From Zygnema cylindricum (lineage: Eukaryota; Streptophyta; Zygnematophyceae; Zygnematales; Zygnemataceae), in NCBI GenBank assembly GCA_037447655.1, contig JBBHKE010000221.1:74072-138071 (forward strand): DNA of 64,000 nucleotides, given 5' to 3'. The translations under genes and the position numbers were made by a program. The notes under the pieces were generated by a model. That model was not told the DNA's origin and made no database searches. It was given only the letters and a program-made list of their open reading frames with translations. Numbering within the stretch: position 1 is the first letter of the stretch; every line of letters begins with the position of its first letter. Of the stretch, positions 10,471 to 22,760 are shown one piece after another.

Positions 10471-12032
10471 GCTTTAGGGGAGTGTTGAGTTTGAAAGCTT
10501 TAGTCCTGAGTAGATGTGGCTTTGAGGGGAGTTTTTAGGACTGGTAATATTTTTAGAAAAAGTCCATGTAATACTTACCTTTAATAGTGTGACAGTTACT
10601 CAATTACAATAGAGTGTAATGTACTTCTTTGGGACACTCAACAAAGCAACGCAGCTCGAACAGTGGTGAATCACCGAATCACCGAAAGCAGTTCGCGTCG
10701 CAACGCAACAACGCAGCATAGCAACGCAGCTAGAGCAATGGTGAACCAGCAGAAGCAGTTTGCGTCGCGACGCAACAACGCAGCGAAAGAAGTGGCGACG
10801 TTTGAACGAAAAGAAAAAAGAAAAAAAGGTGAGGAAATTTGGAGGTACGGAAAGGTACAGTCACACTTGACACGCTGCACATTCTATTCCAGGAGCACAA
10901 AACTAAATTTTCGGGGGAATGTTGTTGTGAAAAGATAGTTTTGTGAGTACGTGACATTTTTTGCGCTTGCGACATTTCATGCGAAAAACTATTAATTAGA
11001 TTTAATGTGGAGGTTCGAATGGATTCACGGATTGGGGGAGCAAACGTACGGATAAAACTAAGGTGACGTAAGGAACTTATAGATTGGCGTAAACAAGCAT
11101 TGAGAAATGGACGGCGGATTGCAAAGCGATACAATGTGAAGTGTAATATAAATGGGACAACGCAACTGCCACGATACTTTAAATGTGACAACGCAACTGC
11201 GACGAAGCAGAGGTTATTTTTGGACATGATCAAGTGTGTGACAACGCAGCTGCGACAAATATGTAGTTATGTTGAATATGATTAAGAACCAGACAACGCA
11301 TTTGCGGTGGATATGAGTCAAGTCGACGGACGAGAATCACAAAAGGATCACAAAGTGACTAAGCAAGTTGATACTTAGTATGCGGATTTTGCGGAGTTGT
11401 CTGCGTAAATATTCTATACAACAAAGGTTTGTCTTTTTGCTAATTAGTTTATTAGTGTAGATTTATTCGGTGTGACATACCTTGAATTATTCGGGTATAC
11501 CCACAATAATTTAGGTAGGTGATATATAATGTACGGGTGGTATGCCTCCGTATATTCAGTAGTGAAGTCTCTGAGTATAACTTGTAAGACTTAGATTATT
11601 TTGATTATCACAGCTGAGTTTATCAAAGACATGGCAAATTGTTTTTCTGTATCTTTGACCTGTTAATGTGATCACTCTGGTTGTTATTTTGATGTGAAAC
11701 TTTGTGGATATAATCTATGATCTAGAAACTGTATGTGTATGTAGTTTCAGTGTGTTCTATATTTTTTGTAGAATTCTGTGAAGAGTCTACCAGGTTAGTT
11801 TGGTAAGCTGTTACATGTTTTTGGGAAACTCAGTAGCTCATTTCTTTTGGATGCCTTTGTGAATTTGGCTCTAACTTTGGGATATTTTAGTGTCTGAGAT
11901 ATACTCCATATTTGTGCAGTTTGAGTAGATCTTGTATATTGCGGAGTAATTAGGGTTGTCTGAAACACAACTATTTTGGTGGTAGTCTGTGGTGCTTACG
12001 AGAGTAATCCCTGGCTGAATTAGGCTTTAAAA
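10471..12032 (+). mobile_element. Copia family B: PPT plus 3' LTR or solo LTR
   Basis: A polypurine tract GCTTTAGGGGAG (10471-10482) precedes TGTTGAGTTTGAAAGC, exactly as at 26361-26375. The LTR runs to about 12032, where the family-typical CTGGCTGAATTAGGCT appears. It is rich in repeated CAACGCAGC / CAACGCAACTGCG words. The short frames inside are not conserved genes. Downstream there is no internal region, so this is the 3' end of an otherwise lost plus-strand element. Confidence 0.65.
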
Positions 12033-14907
12033 AACGGGGGTGTTCCCAGCCAAGAAACGGGAAACAATAGTAGAGGCAATAAGGCACCAACTTCCCAAAT
12101 AGGGAGGTGATAATAAACCCAACCTCCTGACAGAGACAGGGAAGGAAGGGTGAATGTTGGGTGAGGGCCCAAACTCGGGATTAAATGCCCCACGACCTAA
12201 CAGAGTGTGGAGGACGTCCATGAGGCGATCGTCAAAAGTTTAAAGAGAGGAGACAAACGTTGAGGTCGGAGAGGAAGTACGAGTATATTTTTTTTTGGCA
12301 AAGCTTTTACGTGTCACCTTGTCTAAAGGCACGGGACTTTGGCAACGATATAAGGCTTTAAGAGTAGTTCATCTTTGCACTTATCTATCGTCCAGGTGTA
12401 GCGATACCGTAGGTTCTATGATGGTGTACTCACCTTGTGAGGTGGGTCGACCATTACAGAGGCGGATGGAGAGATTACTTCGCGGTTAAAGACCAAAGTG
12501 TAATCGGAAGGTCAATGACTTCTACCAAACCTTTGGAGAATCATAACTATCTTTGTGATGTTGTTTTAAAAAAACTTATTAAAAATAGTAAGTACAGATG
12601 GTCGAAAGTTCAGAATACACCTCACTTTCGCTTGATGCAACAACACTCTAAATGCGGGGATCCACAAGCAAAAAATGAAAGCCACTGAAAACGCATCTCC
12701 GGGCTAAGTAGAATCGTGAAATTGAATTTTCACAATGCTGCCATGTGTCGACCAAATCTTGACTCCATCACACCACAGTACATACCTCTAAATTATTCTT
12801 TACATTATTAAAGGTAATTTTGAATGAGTGCTAAGAACTCTAATATAGTCGCTTTTTTATAGTTTAATTTTTAGTGTCGAATGCAAAACTTACTTACTAA
12901 CTAAAAAAGTACAAAAATTGATTTAATAAAGTTCATTATCATGTAAATGCGGTTTCACAAACCACGTAGTGCAAACGTCATAATGACGTGAAACTGTACG
13001 TTTTGTCATTATGTATGTGTACGTAATTTACAGTAAAGAAATCGAGCACGGATAATTATTACGGAAATAAACCCAACTTAGAGTTATTGATAAATAAGAG
13101 TAATTAAAAAAAAAACGAAAATCCAAATTAGAGTTAATAACACCAATTATTTCTTTACATTTTTTTACACAAATTATTTTTATGCTAATTACGATTCGCG
13201 GTGTAGTGTTTTTTTTTTTTTTTTCATAAAAAGTGTTTAGTGGAGATTCGACAAGATTCTCTAGACATTTTGGAGAGCGCTTTTTATGTCAGTGTCTGGA
13301 GAGTCACCTCAATTGTCTTCAGAATAACACTTTCCACATACTAGACATGTCTATTGGTACACTTGGAAAAAAAAAATATAATCGACGACTGACAAGCGAT
13401 TACAACCTCACAGTTGGCAGTAGGCCATGTGCCGTTGTACAACGTGGATTTTATACAAGGCAACCCTTTCACACCGTACTAAATTGCGTAGTGTTGAGGT
13501 TAGGGAACGTAATGCCGCATGCGTAGTCTTGTATGTGGTCGAATTCCCATTGAGAGGCTTTTGTAATTGTACGACCAATATTAAGAGCTGTAATATTTTG
13601 GATAAGGGGCCATCGTGTAGCATTTGTTGACAAACTTTGGTATACACACTTTTATTGGAGTGGTTCCAATTAACTTAAGATCGAGCATCAAAATCCTAAA
13701 AGATTTTACACATTAGCCAATTTTAATTTAAAATCTTCATTGGCATACCATGTTCTTGCATACAAATTATCATTGTACCACATAAATTATTATTGTTTGT
13801 GCAAGAAATCACGAAGTTGAAAAGGTTGGCAAATAGAGCGTGATGAAGAGCGTTAAAAAATATGTCGGCAAAAATTTACGGTTCGATCTTGTTTGGACCC
13901 GCGTCCACCTTGACCTACGACACAAGGCACGTGGGACGTGTGAAAATTCTGGTGGTAGTTTGTCAAAATATGTGTCCTTATCATCCACTTGTAGTGATTA
14001 TACACGCTTTGTAATTGATTAGCCACCTCTAAGAGGTGGGTAGTCAATAACATAACAGGATGGAGCGAAGGCTTCTTGGATGAATACATAAGTAAAACTG
14101 AACGGTCATTGTTACCTCTCGAATTTTTGAAGAATCTTCGTCGGATCCTTTGCAATGTTGATTTGCGAACAATGTCGGACTTCCACTAGCAAAAAAGTAG
14201 GGTTGTTTGAATGCCGCAATGTTTTGTAAAAGTTCGTACCAAATTTTTTTTCTTTGGGAAAAACATCTTTATTGATGAATCACAAAGGTTAACGGGTGTA
14301 AACATATACCGTAGCGGATTGTTATAACCAGATAATTAGATTTGGTTCTGAATTTCCAAACCCCGTTTTTAAATGGTTCAATTCGGTTCAAACCAATATG
14401 AAAATGAGTTGAACCAAACCGAACTGAGCTCGAGTGATACACCGCATATCGGTATTAAAGTTGTTGAATTATAATGGTCGTTAAAACTTTCTCTACACTA
14501 AAACATGTTATGTAATGTGGCTTATAATGGGCCACTTATGTGAACATTGTGATTAGTGTTAACTATGATTTAGGTCAATAATTAGTTACTTTGAAATAAA
14601 GTGTTTTTTTCTAGTAGCGATCTTTGATGGTGACACGCTATACTGTAAAAATAGATACAATATACTATACACTATATTCTATATACAAAATAACAAAATA
14701 GTTAAAAAATTCTATATGACAAATACAAATATATCAGCATTACCAATTTATTCTTCACTACGTGATTTATCGCCTCACTTTGTTGTTCTACAATATCGAA
14801 TATCGAACATTTAGGGTAGAAAAAACTAAAATTCTTTAATATCCAAACTCAGTAATTGTTGTCGGTTGTGAGTGGTTTGCCTCTCATATTTTTTGTCCGA
14901 TAAAGTA
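12033..14907. other. AT-rich intergenic stretch, no gene found
   Basis: No recognisable protein, RNA or complete element is seen. A MITE-type end (TACGATTCGCGGTGTAG) lies near 13190-13206 without an identifiable partner. The open frames at 12.3-14.1 kb are short, uncorroborated and without motifs. Confidence 0.45.
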
Positions 14908-15484
14908 CACCTTAAATCGTTATTATCGTTAAGTAATTATTAGTGTTAAAATTTAATTAACTTTATTAACGCTAATTTGAATTTTTCAAGATTTAAAAAA
15001 AAAAAATACTCTAATTGATCCATAACGCTGATGTGGGTAGAATAGATCTGCCATGAGGATCTTTACGGTAAAATAGGTAAAAGTACAAAATCTAACAAAT
15101 TGTACACCAGCGCGTCCTTTTATTGAAATTTATTCATAACATTAATTTGGGTTTAATCTCGTGTAATTTTTATGCAATCAATATCTTTACACTAAAATAG
15201 GTAAGATCTCTTTTTGCCTTTTATTCTGAGGGCAGTTTTGTGTACGATCGCGATTATTTAAATCCATATTTTGTGCTTTTCTACTTAACAAAGTACCATT
15301 TTGTACGGACTAACACGTCTGTACACCACACTATTCAAAATCATAAATTAAAATTATTATCGCTAATTCACTAGAACTTTAATTAACGTAAAAAAAATAA
15401 GTGTTATTAATTCTAGTTCAGGTAAAACCCTAAAAATTGGGGGCGCCGATATAGCATTCATAACGCTAATGACGATTCAAGGTG
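14908..15484. mobile_element. MITE family M2, TA target site
   Basis: The ends CACCTTAAATCGTTATTATC and ...CGATTCAAGGTG are inverted, with TA on both sides (14906-14907 and 15485-15486). The interior shares ordered blocks with the outer element at 31356-32339 (GGTAAAAGTACAAA, GGCAGTTTT, GTAAAACCCT...GGGGCGCCGA). TA duplication and short TIRs fit the Tc1/mariner (Stowaway-like) group. No transposase. Confidence 0.75.
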
Positions 15485-15808
15485 TATTGTACAGTATTAC
15501 GTACTAATTATTACACACATCATACATACTGAGTTTAACAAGTACGGATAATAGGGCATACGGATTATCTTAATTGTTGAATATCGTGATTACGACCTAA
15601 GAAACGTATTGTTTATTGTGCGTATCAATTATTGTACGTACGGATTATGGTACACTACACCGTGAATCGCTCTTAGCATCAATGACTTTAATTGAGGAAC
15701 CCGTTTTCTAACCATACTTATCTAATAGAACTGATAAAAACCCATTAAAAAAATAAATAGAGTAATGATTTCCCTCAAAACCCCCAAGTTCCCAAGTAGC
15801 GTAAATAA
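15485..15808. other. Intergenic, with an unpaired MITE-type end
   Basis: CTACACCGTGAATCGCTCTTAG at about 15655 is an M-family terminal repeat with no partner found. No coding signal. Confidence 0.4.
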
Positions 15809-16377
15809 TGATAGAAATAAGAGTCAATCGGAATGCGCTCACAAATACTTAAATGTCTCAATGCGGAAGCGAAATTAAAATGAAATCAAAAATTCCAACA
15901 CATTAAAAGCTCATAATCCAAAATAGGGGCAAATTGAATACTCAATAAAATAAACTCATATTAACTCAATCCTTAAACAATACACTTCTCTTAATTCATT
16001 ATGCCTTAAATGACTCTTTATTTTCTTCCATATGATAACTTTTAAATTTAGTCACAAAAATGTAGAACACTAACTTTAGAAGAGTCAAAATTTACTTAGA
16101 CACAAATATGGTACAACGAAAGTAAAGCTTCTAGAAACGAAAATGAGAAAGTCCCCTACTTAACTTAACTTACACGATATTAAACTACTAGGGCATCAGC
16201 CCCACAAACGTAAACTTCTCAAGTACAACAAGAAACTTAGACAAAACAAAACAAATTAAATCGGTATACGTAACACTACACGTACAAATTACAAAATCAA
16301 AGTAAACGAAACAAAACCAAACTCGGAAGTGACGCACAAAATTCTAAATCAAACTAAATTAAACAAAACCAAGTACG
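15809..16377 (-). repeat. Copia family C 3' LTR (part)
   Basis: From TGATAGAAATAAGAGTCAAT onwards this matches 20404-20687 and 20890 to ~21200, the other LTR of the same minus-strand element, with scattered substitutions and small indels. A family A LTR is inserted or abuts at 16378. It provides the unoccupied version of the site where the second LTR carries a MITE. Confidence 0.75.
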
Positions 16378-17387
16378 TGTAACTCTGAGACCTCCATTGG
16401 TACTCAAAGCAGGCAGCTTACTAGAAGCCTCTAGGATGACCTCAACCCTTTTTTTTCCTTTGTACAAGTATAGCTGAAACCCAGACACTATACAGACTGA
16501 CCAAAGTACACTCGTTGGAAGAGCTGACTCCTCGAGTCTGCCACAAAAGGAATCCTTGAATTTGCTCCCTTGAGCAGTTAATTATTCATGGTCAAAGATG
16601 ACCCATTTAATGCAAAAGCTCTCTGAGAGAGAGCCGGCTACCTCTAATTTTCTAAGTCCTAAACCCCTCTCTTAAGCCTCTCCTAGTGATGCACGGAGCC
16701 AATCAATTGAGTGTAGAGTACAAGAAGGTACTTGGTCCGAAGTAATTTCTGTACGGCCATTGTACGACATGGCCAGAAAGACGACGCTTGCCATATCCGG
16801 GTTTGCCATAGTATGTCTCGGAGATGTCATCATCCAATGTCATGTTGCCACGTGTCACCCGTTGTAGTTATGACCGCAAACCGCCAAATCAACCTGTCCG
16901 CGATGCCGACTTTTTTTTCCGTCGTTAGATTGATGTCGACTTTAATTTATAGCCGTTAAAATACTCGTACATTTCCGGTGTAATTCTATTTTAACTGTAT
17001 CTGTGTGATTGTGGTCCGTTTGTCAGTAAATTGAACTTCTCTCTTTCGTCATGTTTAATTCGCTATCGTACCCAATATACTTCAGCACTGGTCTTAGACT
17101 ACAAGGTAAGACTAACTGCTACTTTGACGGATGGTAAGTACCAGGATCAAATCTTGGGTCTGTCAATCCTTTTGGTAAGTTTACCAAGGATCTGCCTTTT
17201 GACTCTAGAAGGAGCATAGGCAGCCATGGCTGTAGCTTCCTCTCCAGCCTTCAGTGACTACGACAAGTATGGGGGCTAGAGAGAGAATATAGGGGCTAGA
17301 GAGAGAAGCTAGAAGCAGGCTGCCTCTGATTTTTCCTGCTCCTATTTAAATCATTTGAATAACGTAGAAAATACCTTTAATTTCAAT
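16378..17387 (-). mobile_element. LTR of copia family A
   Basis: It starts TGTAACTCTGAGACCTCCAT, ends with AAATACCTTTAATTTCAA, and shares its whole length with the LTRs at 43134-44327 and 46273-47465 (blocks TTCTAAGTCCTAAA, TTTCTGTACGGCCATTGTAC, CAGTGACTACGACAAGTGTG). It contains the tRNA-like module seen in all copies (B-box GATCAAATC near 17143). It lies at the 3' end of the copia C element and is probably a solo LTR; I find no clear target duplication. Confidence 0.65.
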
Positions 17388-17665
17388 GTGAGCCAAAATT
17401 TACCCCAACCAAACCATTTACAAATAACTTCATCCTAACATTCATAAGTGAATACTTAATCTCAAAAAACTTTCTTTTCTTATTCTCTCACTACTTATCT
17501 CCAAGCACTTAACTCTTCTTGTAACATCCTCTTCACATCCTCTTCACTTCACATGTGAGATGGCAAATCATTCACTCCACATCAAGATTTAATTGACAAC
17601 GATGAACGCGATCTGAGAAATGACGGATGACCGGATAAAAGCGATCAAATTGCTTCTTTGTTAAT

Positions 17666-19085
17666 TTATCTGAACTGATTATTTGCCGCCTTGAAACTCC
17701 ACATTCTTCGATTCGACAACCATACAGGTAGCTGGATTGAAGATCCTGTATTGACTTGAATTTGGACTATGTCCAACAAAGATACTTGTCCAAGATCTGG
17801 GTTAAATTTTCTAGCTTGATATATTTTCTCGATGTATTCAGTGGCTCGGAATCCCCAAATCATCAAATGTCAAACAGATGGAATTCTGCCACTCCACAAT
17901 TCATCAGGTGTCTTATCTCTAAAAACCAAATTTAATCTTCTATTTCAAATGTAATTTGATGTATGAATAACTTCTCCCCAAAACCTTACACTATGTTTAG
18001 TGCTAAGTAACATAGCCCTAACAATCTCTTGAATTGTCCTATTATTCTCTCGGCAAATATATAAGACTCAGGTGAGTATGCAATCGTAAATTGTTGCTTA
18101 ATCCCTTTTTTCTGACAAAATCTTTTAAAAGCAACAAATCGTCCTCCATTATCTGATCTAACTACTTTTAACTTTTTATCCGTTTTCCTCTCTGCCATTA
18201 CAACAAATTCTCGAAACTTATATAACGCTTTTTACTTATGTTTCAACAGATATACCCAACTCTTTCGACTATAATCATCCACAATAACAAAAATATATTT
18301 ATGTCCTCCTAGACTTACTGGTTTAACGTCTCCACATATGTCTACATGAACAAACTGAAGAAGGGCACTAGCTTTATACTTCAAGTCTTTTACAGGATGA
18401 GATTTTATAATCTGTTTCCCTTTACTACAACCACTACAACCTTGAACTTTCTCTCTTGATACACACTCTAATCCTCTTACTGTTGCACTTTTCATCATAT
18501 TATTTATATTAGACTCATAGGTAAGTCGAAGTCTATGATGCTATAAACTTAGATCTCCTCTTTCAAAACTTGCAGCATTGATTGAAATTACTAAACTCTA
18601 ATCTTTTTGTGGTCAAATCCATACTAAGTTGCTTTGCAAACAACCAGTTACATAACCTTCTCCAAATTCATTTTCTTCTCTATCTTGGAAAATTATCCTT
18701 CCATTTCCAAACGAGATTACTCTACCACCATTTCTTTGTATTTGAGGAATTCTTACAAGGTTTACATTTCCACCAGGAAAACAGAAAGTATTGTTGAAAT
18801 TCAGTTTCCTTCCAACAACTATTTCCTTACAACAACTACATCGTTCATATTCTTAACAGGTAAAACTTATATGAAAGTTCCCACTGTATCTATCGGGACA
18901 ACATGTCCACTAGCAACCGAAATAGTTTTAAGAACTGTACCCTTTATAAAATATGTAAACAAACTAAGATCACTACAAACATGATGAGATGCTTTTGAAT
19001 CAACTATCCAATCATTGAAACTTTGACTCCTACATGCGGAATTTGCAGAATGAACAACAACATTTCCATCTTCTTTCATCATCAT
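17666..19085 (-). pseudogene. Copia pol remnant: protease and integrase, RT missing
   Basis: In order on the minus strand: a copia-type protease (WIVDSKASHHVC; the usual DSGASHH has its catalytic-loop Gly changed to Lys), then integrase zinc-binding end (CSGCSKGKQ), first catalytic Asp (FVHVDICGD...VIVDDYSRKSWVY), second Asp (VVRSDNGGRF) and the Glu region (AERIIGQFKR), then an integrase C-terminal piece (IWGFRATEYIEK). No reverse transcriptase or RNase H follows; the homology stops near 17650. Stops and frame shifts divide it into at least four frames. The element cannot be autonomous. Confidence 0.8.
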
Positions 19086-19101
19086 AGAACATTTTAGAGA
19101 C

Positions 19102-20220
19102 TTATTGCCTTGATCGCATCAAAATCTGAATAGTGGGTTTGATATCCTCCTCCACGTGATTGTCCAAATCCTCCAGCACCTCTTCCTCGTTGTCCACTTC
19201 GATCTCTTCCTCTTTCCAAGTGGTAAAATGATCCTCCTCCATTTCGTTGAAAGCACTAAGCACTAACATGTCCCCTTTTCCTACAAATATTGCATTGCTT
19301 TTTCCTATCTGGACAGTTAGTAGCCATATGTTCTTCTTTATTACACTTATAGCAGATAACATGACTTAGATCACCCTGATCGCTGTAACCTCTTCTTAAA
19401 CTTAAATACTGAAAATTATTTCTACCCCCTCTTGATCTAAACCTTTCTCTACCTCCACGACCACGTAGAGAATATACCATAGACGTGTCAATGAGGTTTA
19501 CATTACTATTTCTAAATCCTCTACTATCTTTCTCTTTACTCTTCTCTGCACCTTTTAGAAGGTTAATAACAAAATTAAAAGTGGGTTTCTCTGTAGATCT
19601 TATGACTTCTACTGTGACATCAAACTTAGATGGTAATCCATTTAGAAACACAAATACTTTTTCATCTTCAAGAGGAATTCTTTCTGCGCTATTCAACTGC
19701 TCTATCAAAACATTAATTTTTTATAGAGCATTATAAATTGACTCATTACTTTTCATCCTAAACTGAATAAATTCTTGAAATACATAATTAAACTTAGTTG
19801 CGAATCCTCTCCTACAAATTTTGTAGATGAGTCCAACAAGCATTAGCTGTATCATTAGTTTACATATGTTGATGAACGGAACTACTACTACTATGAAGTA
19901 AAGCAGTCATAGCTGCCATATCTTTAGCATCCCACTTTTTTCTTCCTTTTGCATCTAGTTGTCTTTTCTCTTCTCTTGTAAATACTTTCCACAATTTCTT
20001 TGGAGTAAAGGTTTCTTGAATAAATCTCTTTCATACAGGATAATTATTTCCATTAATCATGATAGTCTAAGAAGACACTTTATATTTTTACTTTTTATCT
20101 GAACTTGACTCATCATCACCATCATAAAAAGGTACTTCCACTTTTCCCTTTTTGACTTTCTTCTTAGAACTCTCATCATCTGAATTGCTACCAAAGGTAG
20201 GAGTTTCATCCATAGTCGCT
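19102..20220 (-). pseudogene. Copia gag remnant with two zinc knuckles
   Basis: The gag starts at an ATG near 20215 (MDETPTFGSNSDDESS, acidic). It then runs through a typical copia capsid-type region (NGNNYPV*KRFIQETF, KKWDAKDMAAMTALLHSS, ANACWTHLQNL) and reaches 19708-19256, which is open and carries an RG-rich stretch and two CCHC-like knuckles (CYKCNKEEHMATNC and CNICRKRGH...). At least four in-frame stops lie in the first half, so it is dead. Gag packages the RNA into virus-like particles. Confidence 0.8.
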
Positions 20221-20390
20221 GGATAAAACTAAATTGTGAGACTCTCTTTCGTTATTGATTGCTTCTCCAATTTTCCAACTCCCAAATTGACTTCAGTGTC
20301 TTCTTTCTTTGCGGAGTGTTCCTCCACCCTAACTTCTAAACTCTCAATTCTTAATTAATTCTTAATTCAAATATAAGTGGAATAAACACT

Positions 20391-20402
20391 GCTTTGATAC
20401 CA
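20391..20402 (-). promoter_or_regulatory. Primer-binding site, tRNA-iMet 3' end type
   Basis: On the minus strand this reads TGGTATCAAAGC, one base from the standard plant PBS TGGTATCAGAGC. It sits two bases inside the 5' LTR of the copia C element. This is the ordinary CCA-end priming mode, unlike that of the gag-only copia elements in this window. Confidence 0.75.
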
Positions 20403-20403
20403 A

Positions 20404-21250
20404 TCGATAGAAATAGGAGTCAATCAGAATGTGCTCACAAATACTTAAATGTCTTAATGCGGAAACGAAGTCAAAATGAAATCAATCATTACAACACATT
20501 GAAAGTTTATAATCCATGATAGAGGCAAATTCTCAATAAAATAAAACTCATATTAACTCAATCCTTAAACATTACACTTCTCGTAATTCATTCTTCCTTA
20601 ATTGACTCTTGGTTTTTTTCCTAACTAATTCTATCTAACTCACACGATGGCTTTTTAACTTAGCCGTTGAAACTATCTAGAACACTACACCGTGAATCGT
20701 TATTATTAGCCTTATGTACTCTATATCGGCACCCCAAAATTTTGACATTGATACCTTAAATAGAATAAATTACACATTTTAAAGAGGTGTACCATAATCT
20801 GCCACGTCTCTTGGCACTAAATTATAACGAATGACGCTAATTTTTACTTTTCACTTATAATTTCTATACGCTATTAACAATTTAAGGTGTAACTCTAGAA
20901 GCGTCAAAATGTACTTACACAAAAATATGGTATAACGCAAAGTAAAAAGTATAAAAACGAAATTGACCAAGTCTTGTACGACAAACTTAACTTATACGAA
21001 ACAAAACTATTAGACGTACGTCCCACGAAACGCAACTTCCCGAAGTACAGTAGTAGAACTTAAACGAAACAAAACAAATCAAATTGCGTATACGTAACAA
21101 TACACGTACAAAGTACAAAATCAATGTAAACTAAACAAAACCAATTCCGTGAAGTGATGCACGGAGTTCTTAATCAAACTAAATGAAACAAAACCAAGTA
21201 CGCGAACTGACGCGTGACAAAATCTAAACCACACTAACTAAGAACCAGCA
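20404..21250 (-). repeat. Copia family C 5' LTR, interrupted by a MITE
   Basis: It matches 15809-16377 in order. A 202-bp MITE sits inside at 20688-20889. Beyond 20890 the match resumes at CTCTAGAAGCGTCAAAATGT and runs to about AAGTACGCGAACTG (~21210). The outer LTR end is not certain. Confidence 0.7.
20688..20889. mobile_element. MITE family M1, TA insertion proven by empty site
   Basis: TIRs CACCGTGAATCGTTATTA and ...TAACAATTTAAGGTG are flanked by TA (20686-20687, 20890-20891). The sister LTR at ~16093 reads AACACTAACTTTAGAAG, the uninserted site with a single TA. Three more copies of this ~200-bp family lie at 31-32.6 kb. TA duplication places it with Tc1/mariner MITEs. Confidence 0.9.
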
Positions 21251-21914
21251 TTACATAGATTCAAAAATTGTAAATCCTGGTGTTGGGTATCGGGTAAATT
21301 CATATCGCAATAACTTCGGAATTCGATATATCGAATATCGATCGAGCAAACTCCTCGCTATATCGTACTGGGACCAACATAGATTATCGCGATATATATC
21401 GCAAAAAATGGGTGTCCGTACTAGTCAAGTACTGAAAATTGTACGGAGCACCCCCCCCCCCCCCCCCCCCCCCCCACCCACTCACCATTGAGCACGCGCC
21501 ACGAAGGGGGGGGGGGTGGTGAGGGGGGGCTTTTTGAAAAGAAAATCGGAAAAATATATATATATAGCATAAATTTTCGGATATTTAGCTTCTCGGTACA
21601 TGGAAGCGATACATCCATTATCGGATATTATTGGATACCCAAAATTCGATATATATCGAATATAGGCCAAAGGTCCACGATGCCCAACATTAAAAAATCC
21701 TAACAAATAACGCTAATTGTTTCATTACGCTATCTATTTCATTATGCTAATAGTTATTCACAGTGTACTTGTGAAATATCGTACTTTCTTTCACCCCTCG
21801 CTCCCCTTTTTTTCCCTTCCTTCGGTTCACCCCCACAAAGACTTTAGGGGAAGAGAGACAGGGGTTTTTTTATTAGTTAACCCCTTGACAACCCTTTTTA
21901 TTACTTTAAGGAGC
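21251..21914. repeat. ATCG-rich low-complexity DNA with homopolymer C and G runs
   Basis: Repeated ATATCGATAT-like words occur at 21290-21410 and 21590-21665, also seen near 54.9-55.3 kb. A run of 25 C (21451-21475) is followed within 31 bp by runs of 11 G (21506-21516) and 7 G (21523-21529), forming an inverted, hairpin- or quadruplex-prone pair. No gene. Confidence 0.7.
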
Positions 21915-22567
21915 TGGCTATTTTCTCTTCTCCCTCAATGGACGATAACCCACTCTTCCCCAAAACTTATTCGTAGCATACTGCCAAACACCGGCAGCTC
22001 TGGATTTTGCCAAAACGCTGCAAGGAAACCTGGAAAAGGCCGCCAAGGCGCTCTAAATGGCAAAGGATCGTCAAAAGTCGCAGGCCGACACTCACCGGAA
22101 AGACACCGTCTTTAGCGTGGGGGACAAGGTTTGCCTTAATATGGCAAACCTCTCCTTGCCGGGTGCCCTCTTCAAGAAGTTGGCACCGAAGTTCACACGA
22201 CCGTTCACAATTCTTTCCCGTGTAGGCGACGTGGCTTACAAATTGGATATCCCGACGGACTGGAATATCCACAATGTCTTCCATGTTTCCCTTCTTAAAC
22301 CATTCCGCCGCAACCCGAATTAACCGAGGTTGTACCTGAGGAAGGGGAGGATTAGGTTCGGGAGCGAATCACTTGGAGGCGATTGGCAGCGGCAGATCAT
22401 CATATTGCGTTGCTTGAGACCCGATGTGAGCAGCTCCTACATTAACGCGACGCCCTTCGCCTAGAGTTTGAGGAGTATCGCGAGAAAACATACGACATAC
22501 TCCGAGAGTTGCAGTTTCCCTGAGTAATTCAAGGTTCAGCAGGACGCTGAATCCTTAGAGGGAGGCA
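21915..22567 (+). pseudogene. Chromovirus fragment 3: integrase C-terminus joined to tail of the extra ORF
   Basis: Plus-strand remnant of the chromovirus present in fuller form at 38-49 kb. It contains the integrase C-terminal region (ALDFAKTLQGNLEKAAKAL; AKDRQKSQADTHRKDTVFSV; KLAPKFTRPFTILSRVGDVA; HNVFHVSLLKPFR). Directly after PFRRNPN it jumps to the extra-ORF tail (VRERITWRRLAAADHHIALL; EFEEYREKTYDILREL), so the chromodomain and most of the extra ORF are deleted. Several stops are present. The chromovirus PPT (GAGGGAGGCA) follows at 22558-22567. Confidence 0.8.
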
Positions 22568-22757
22568 TTATAATAGGGTTACAGGATTCGGGTACTTAGT
22601 GGCTAGGGCTAGGCTGCTATAGTTGCGATTCTAGAGCAGCGCAGCTGTGATTCCAGACAAGCCCAGTGTAGCAGCATAGCAACTTAGCGGCGTAGCAAGT
22701 TGGTAGCGCCGCAACATAACAACGCAGCATAGCAACGCCGCAGAATGTAGATGGAGC
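22568..22757 (+). repeat. Truncated chromovirus 3' LTR
   Basis: After the PPT, GGTTACAGGATTCGGGTACT and the following GCAGCGCAGCTG-rich stretch match the chromovirus LTR at 38394-38235 (complement). The match ends near 22757 at CGCCGCAGAATGTAGAT, where copia LTR sequence begins, so the copia insertion or a recombination cut this LTR. Confidence 0.7.
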
Positions 22758-22760
22758 TGT

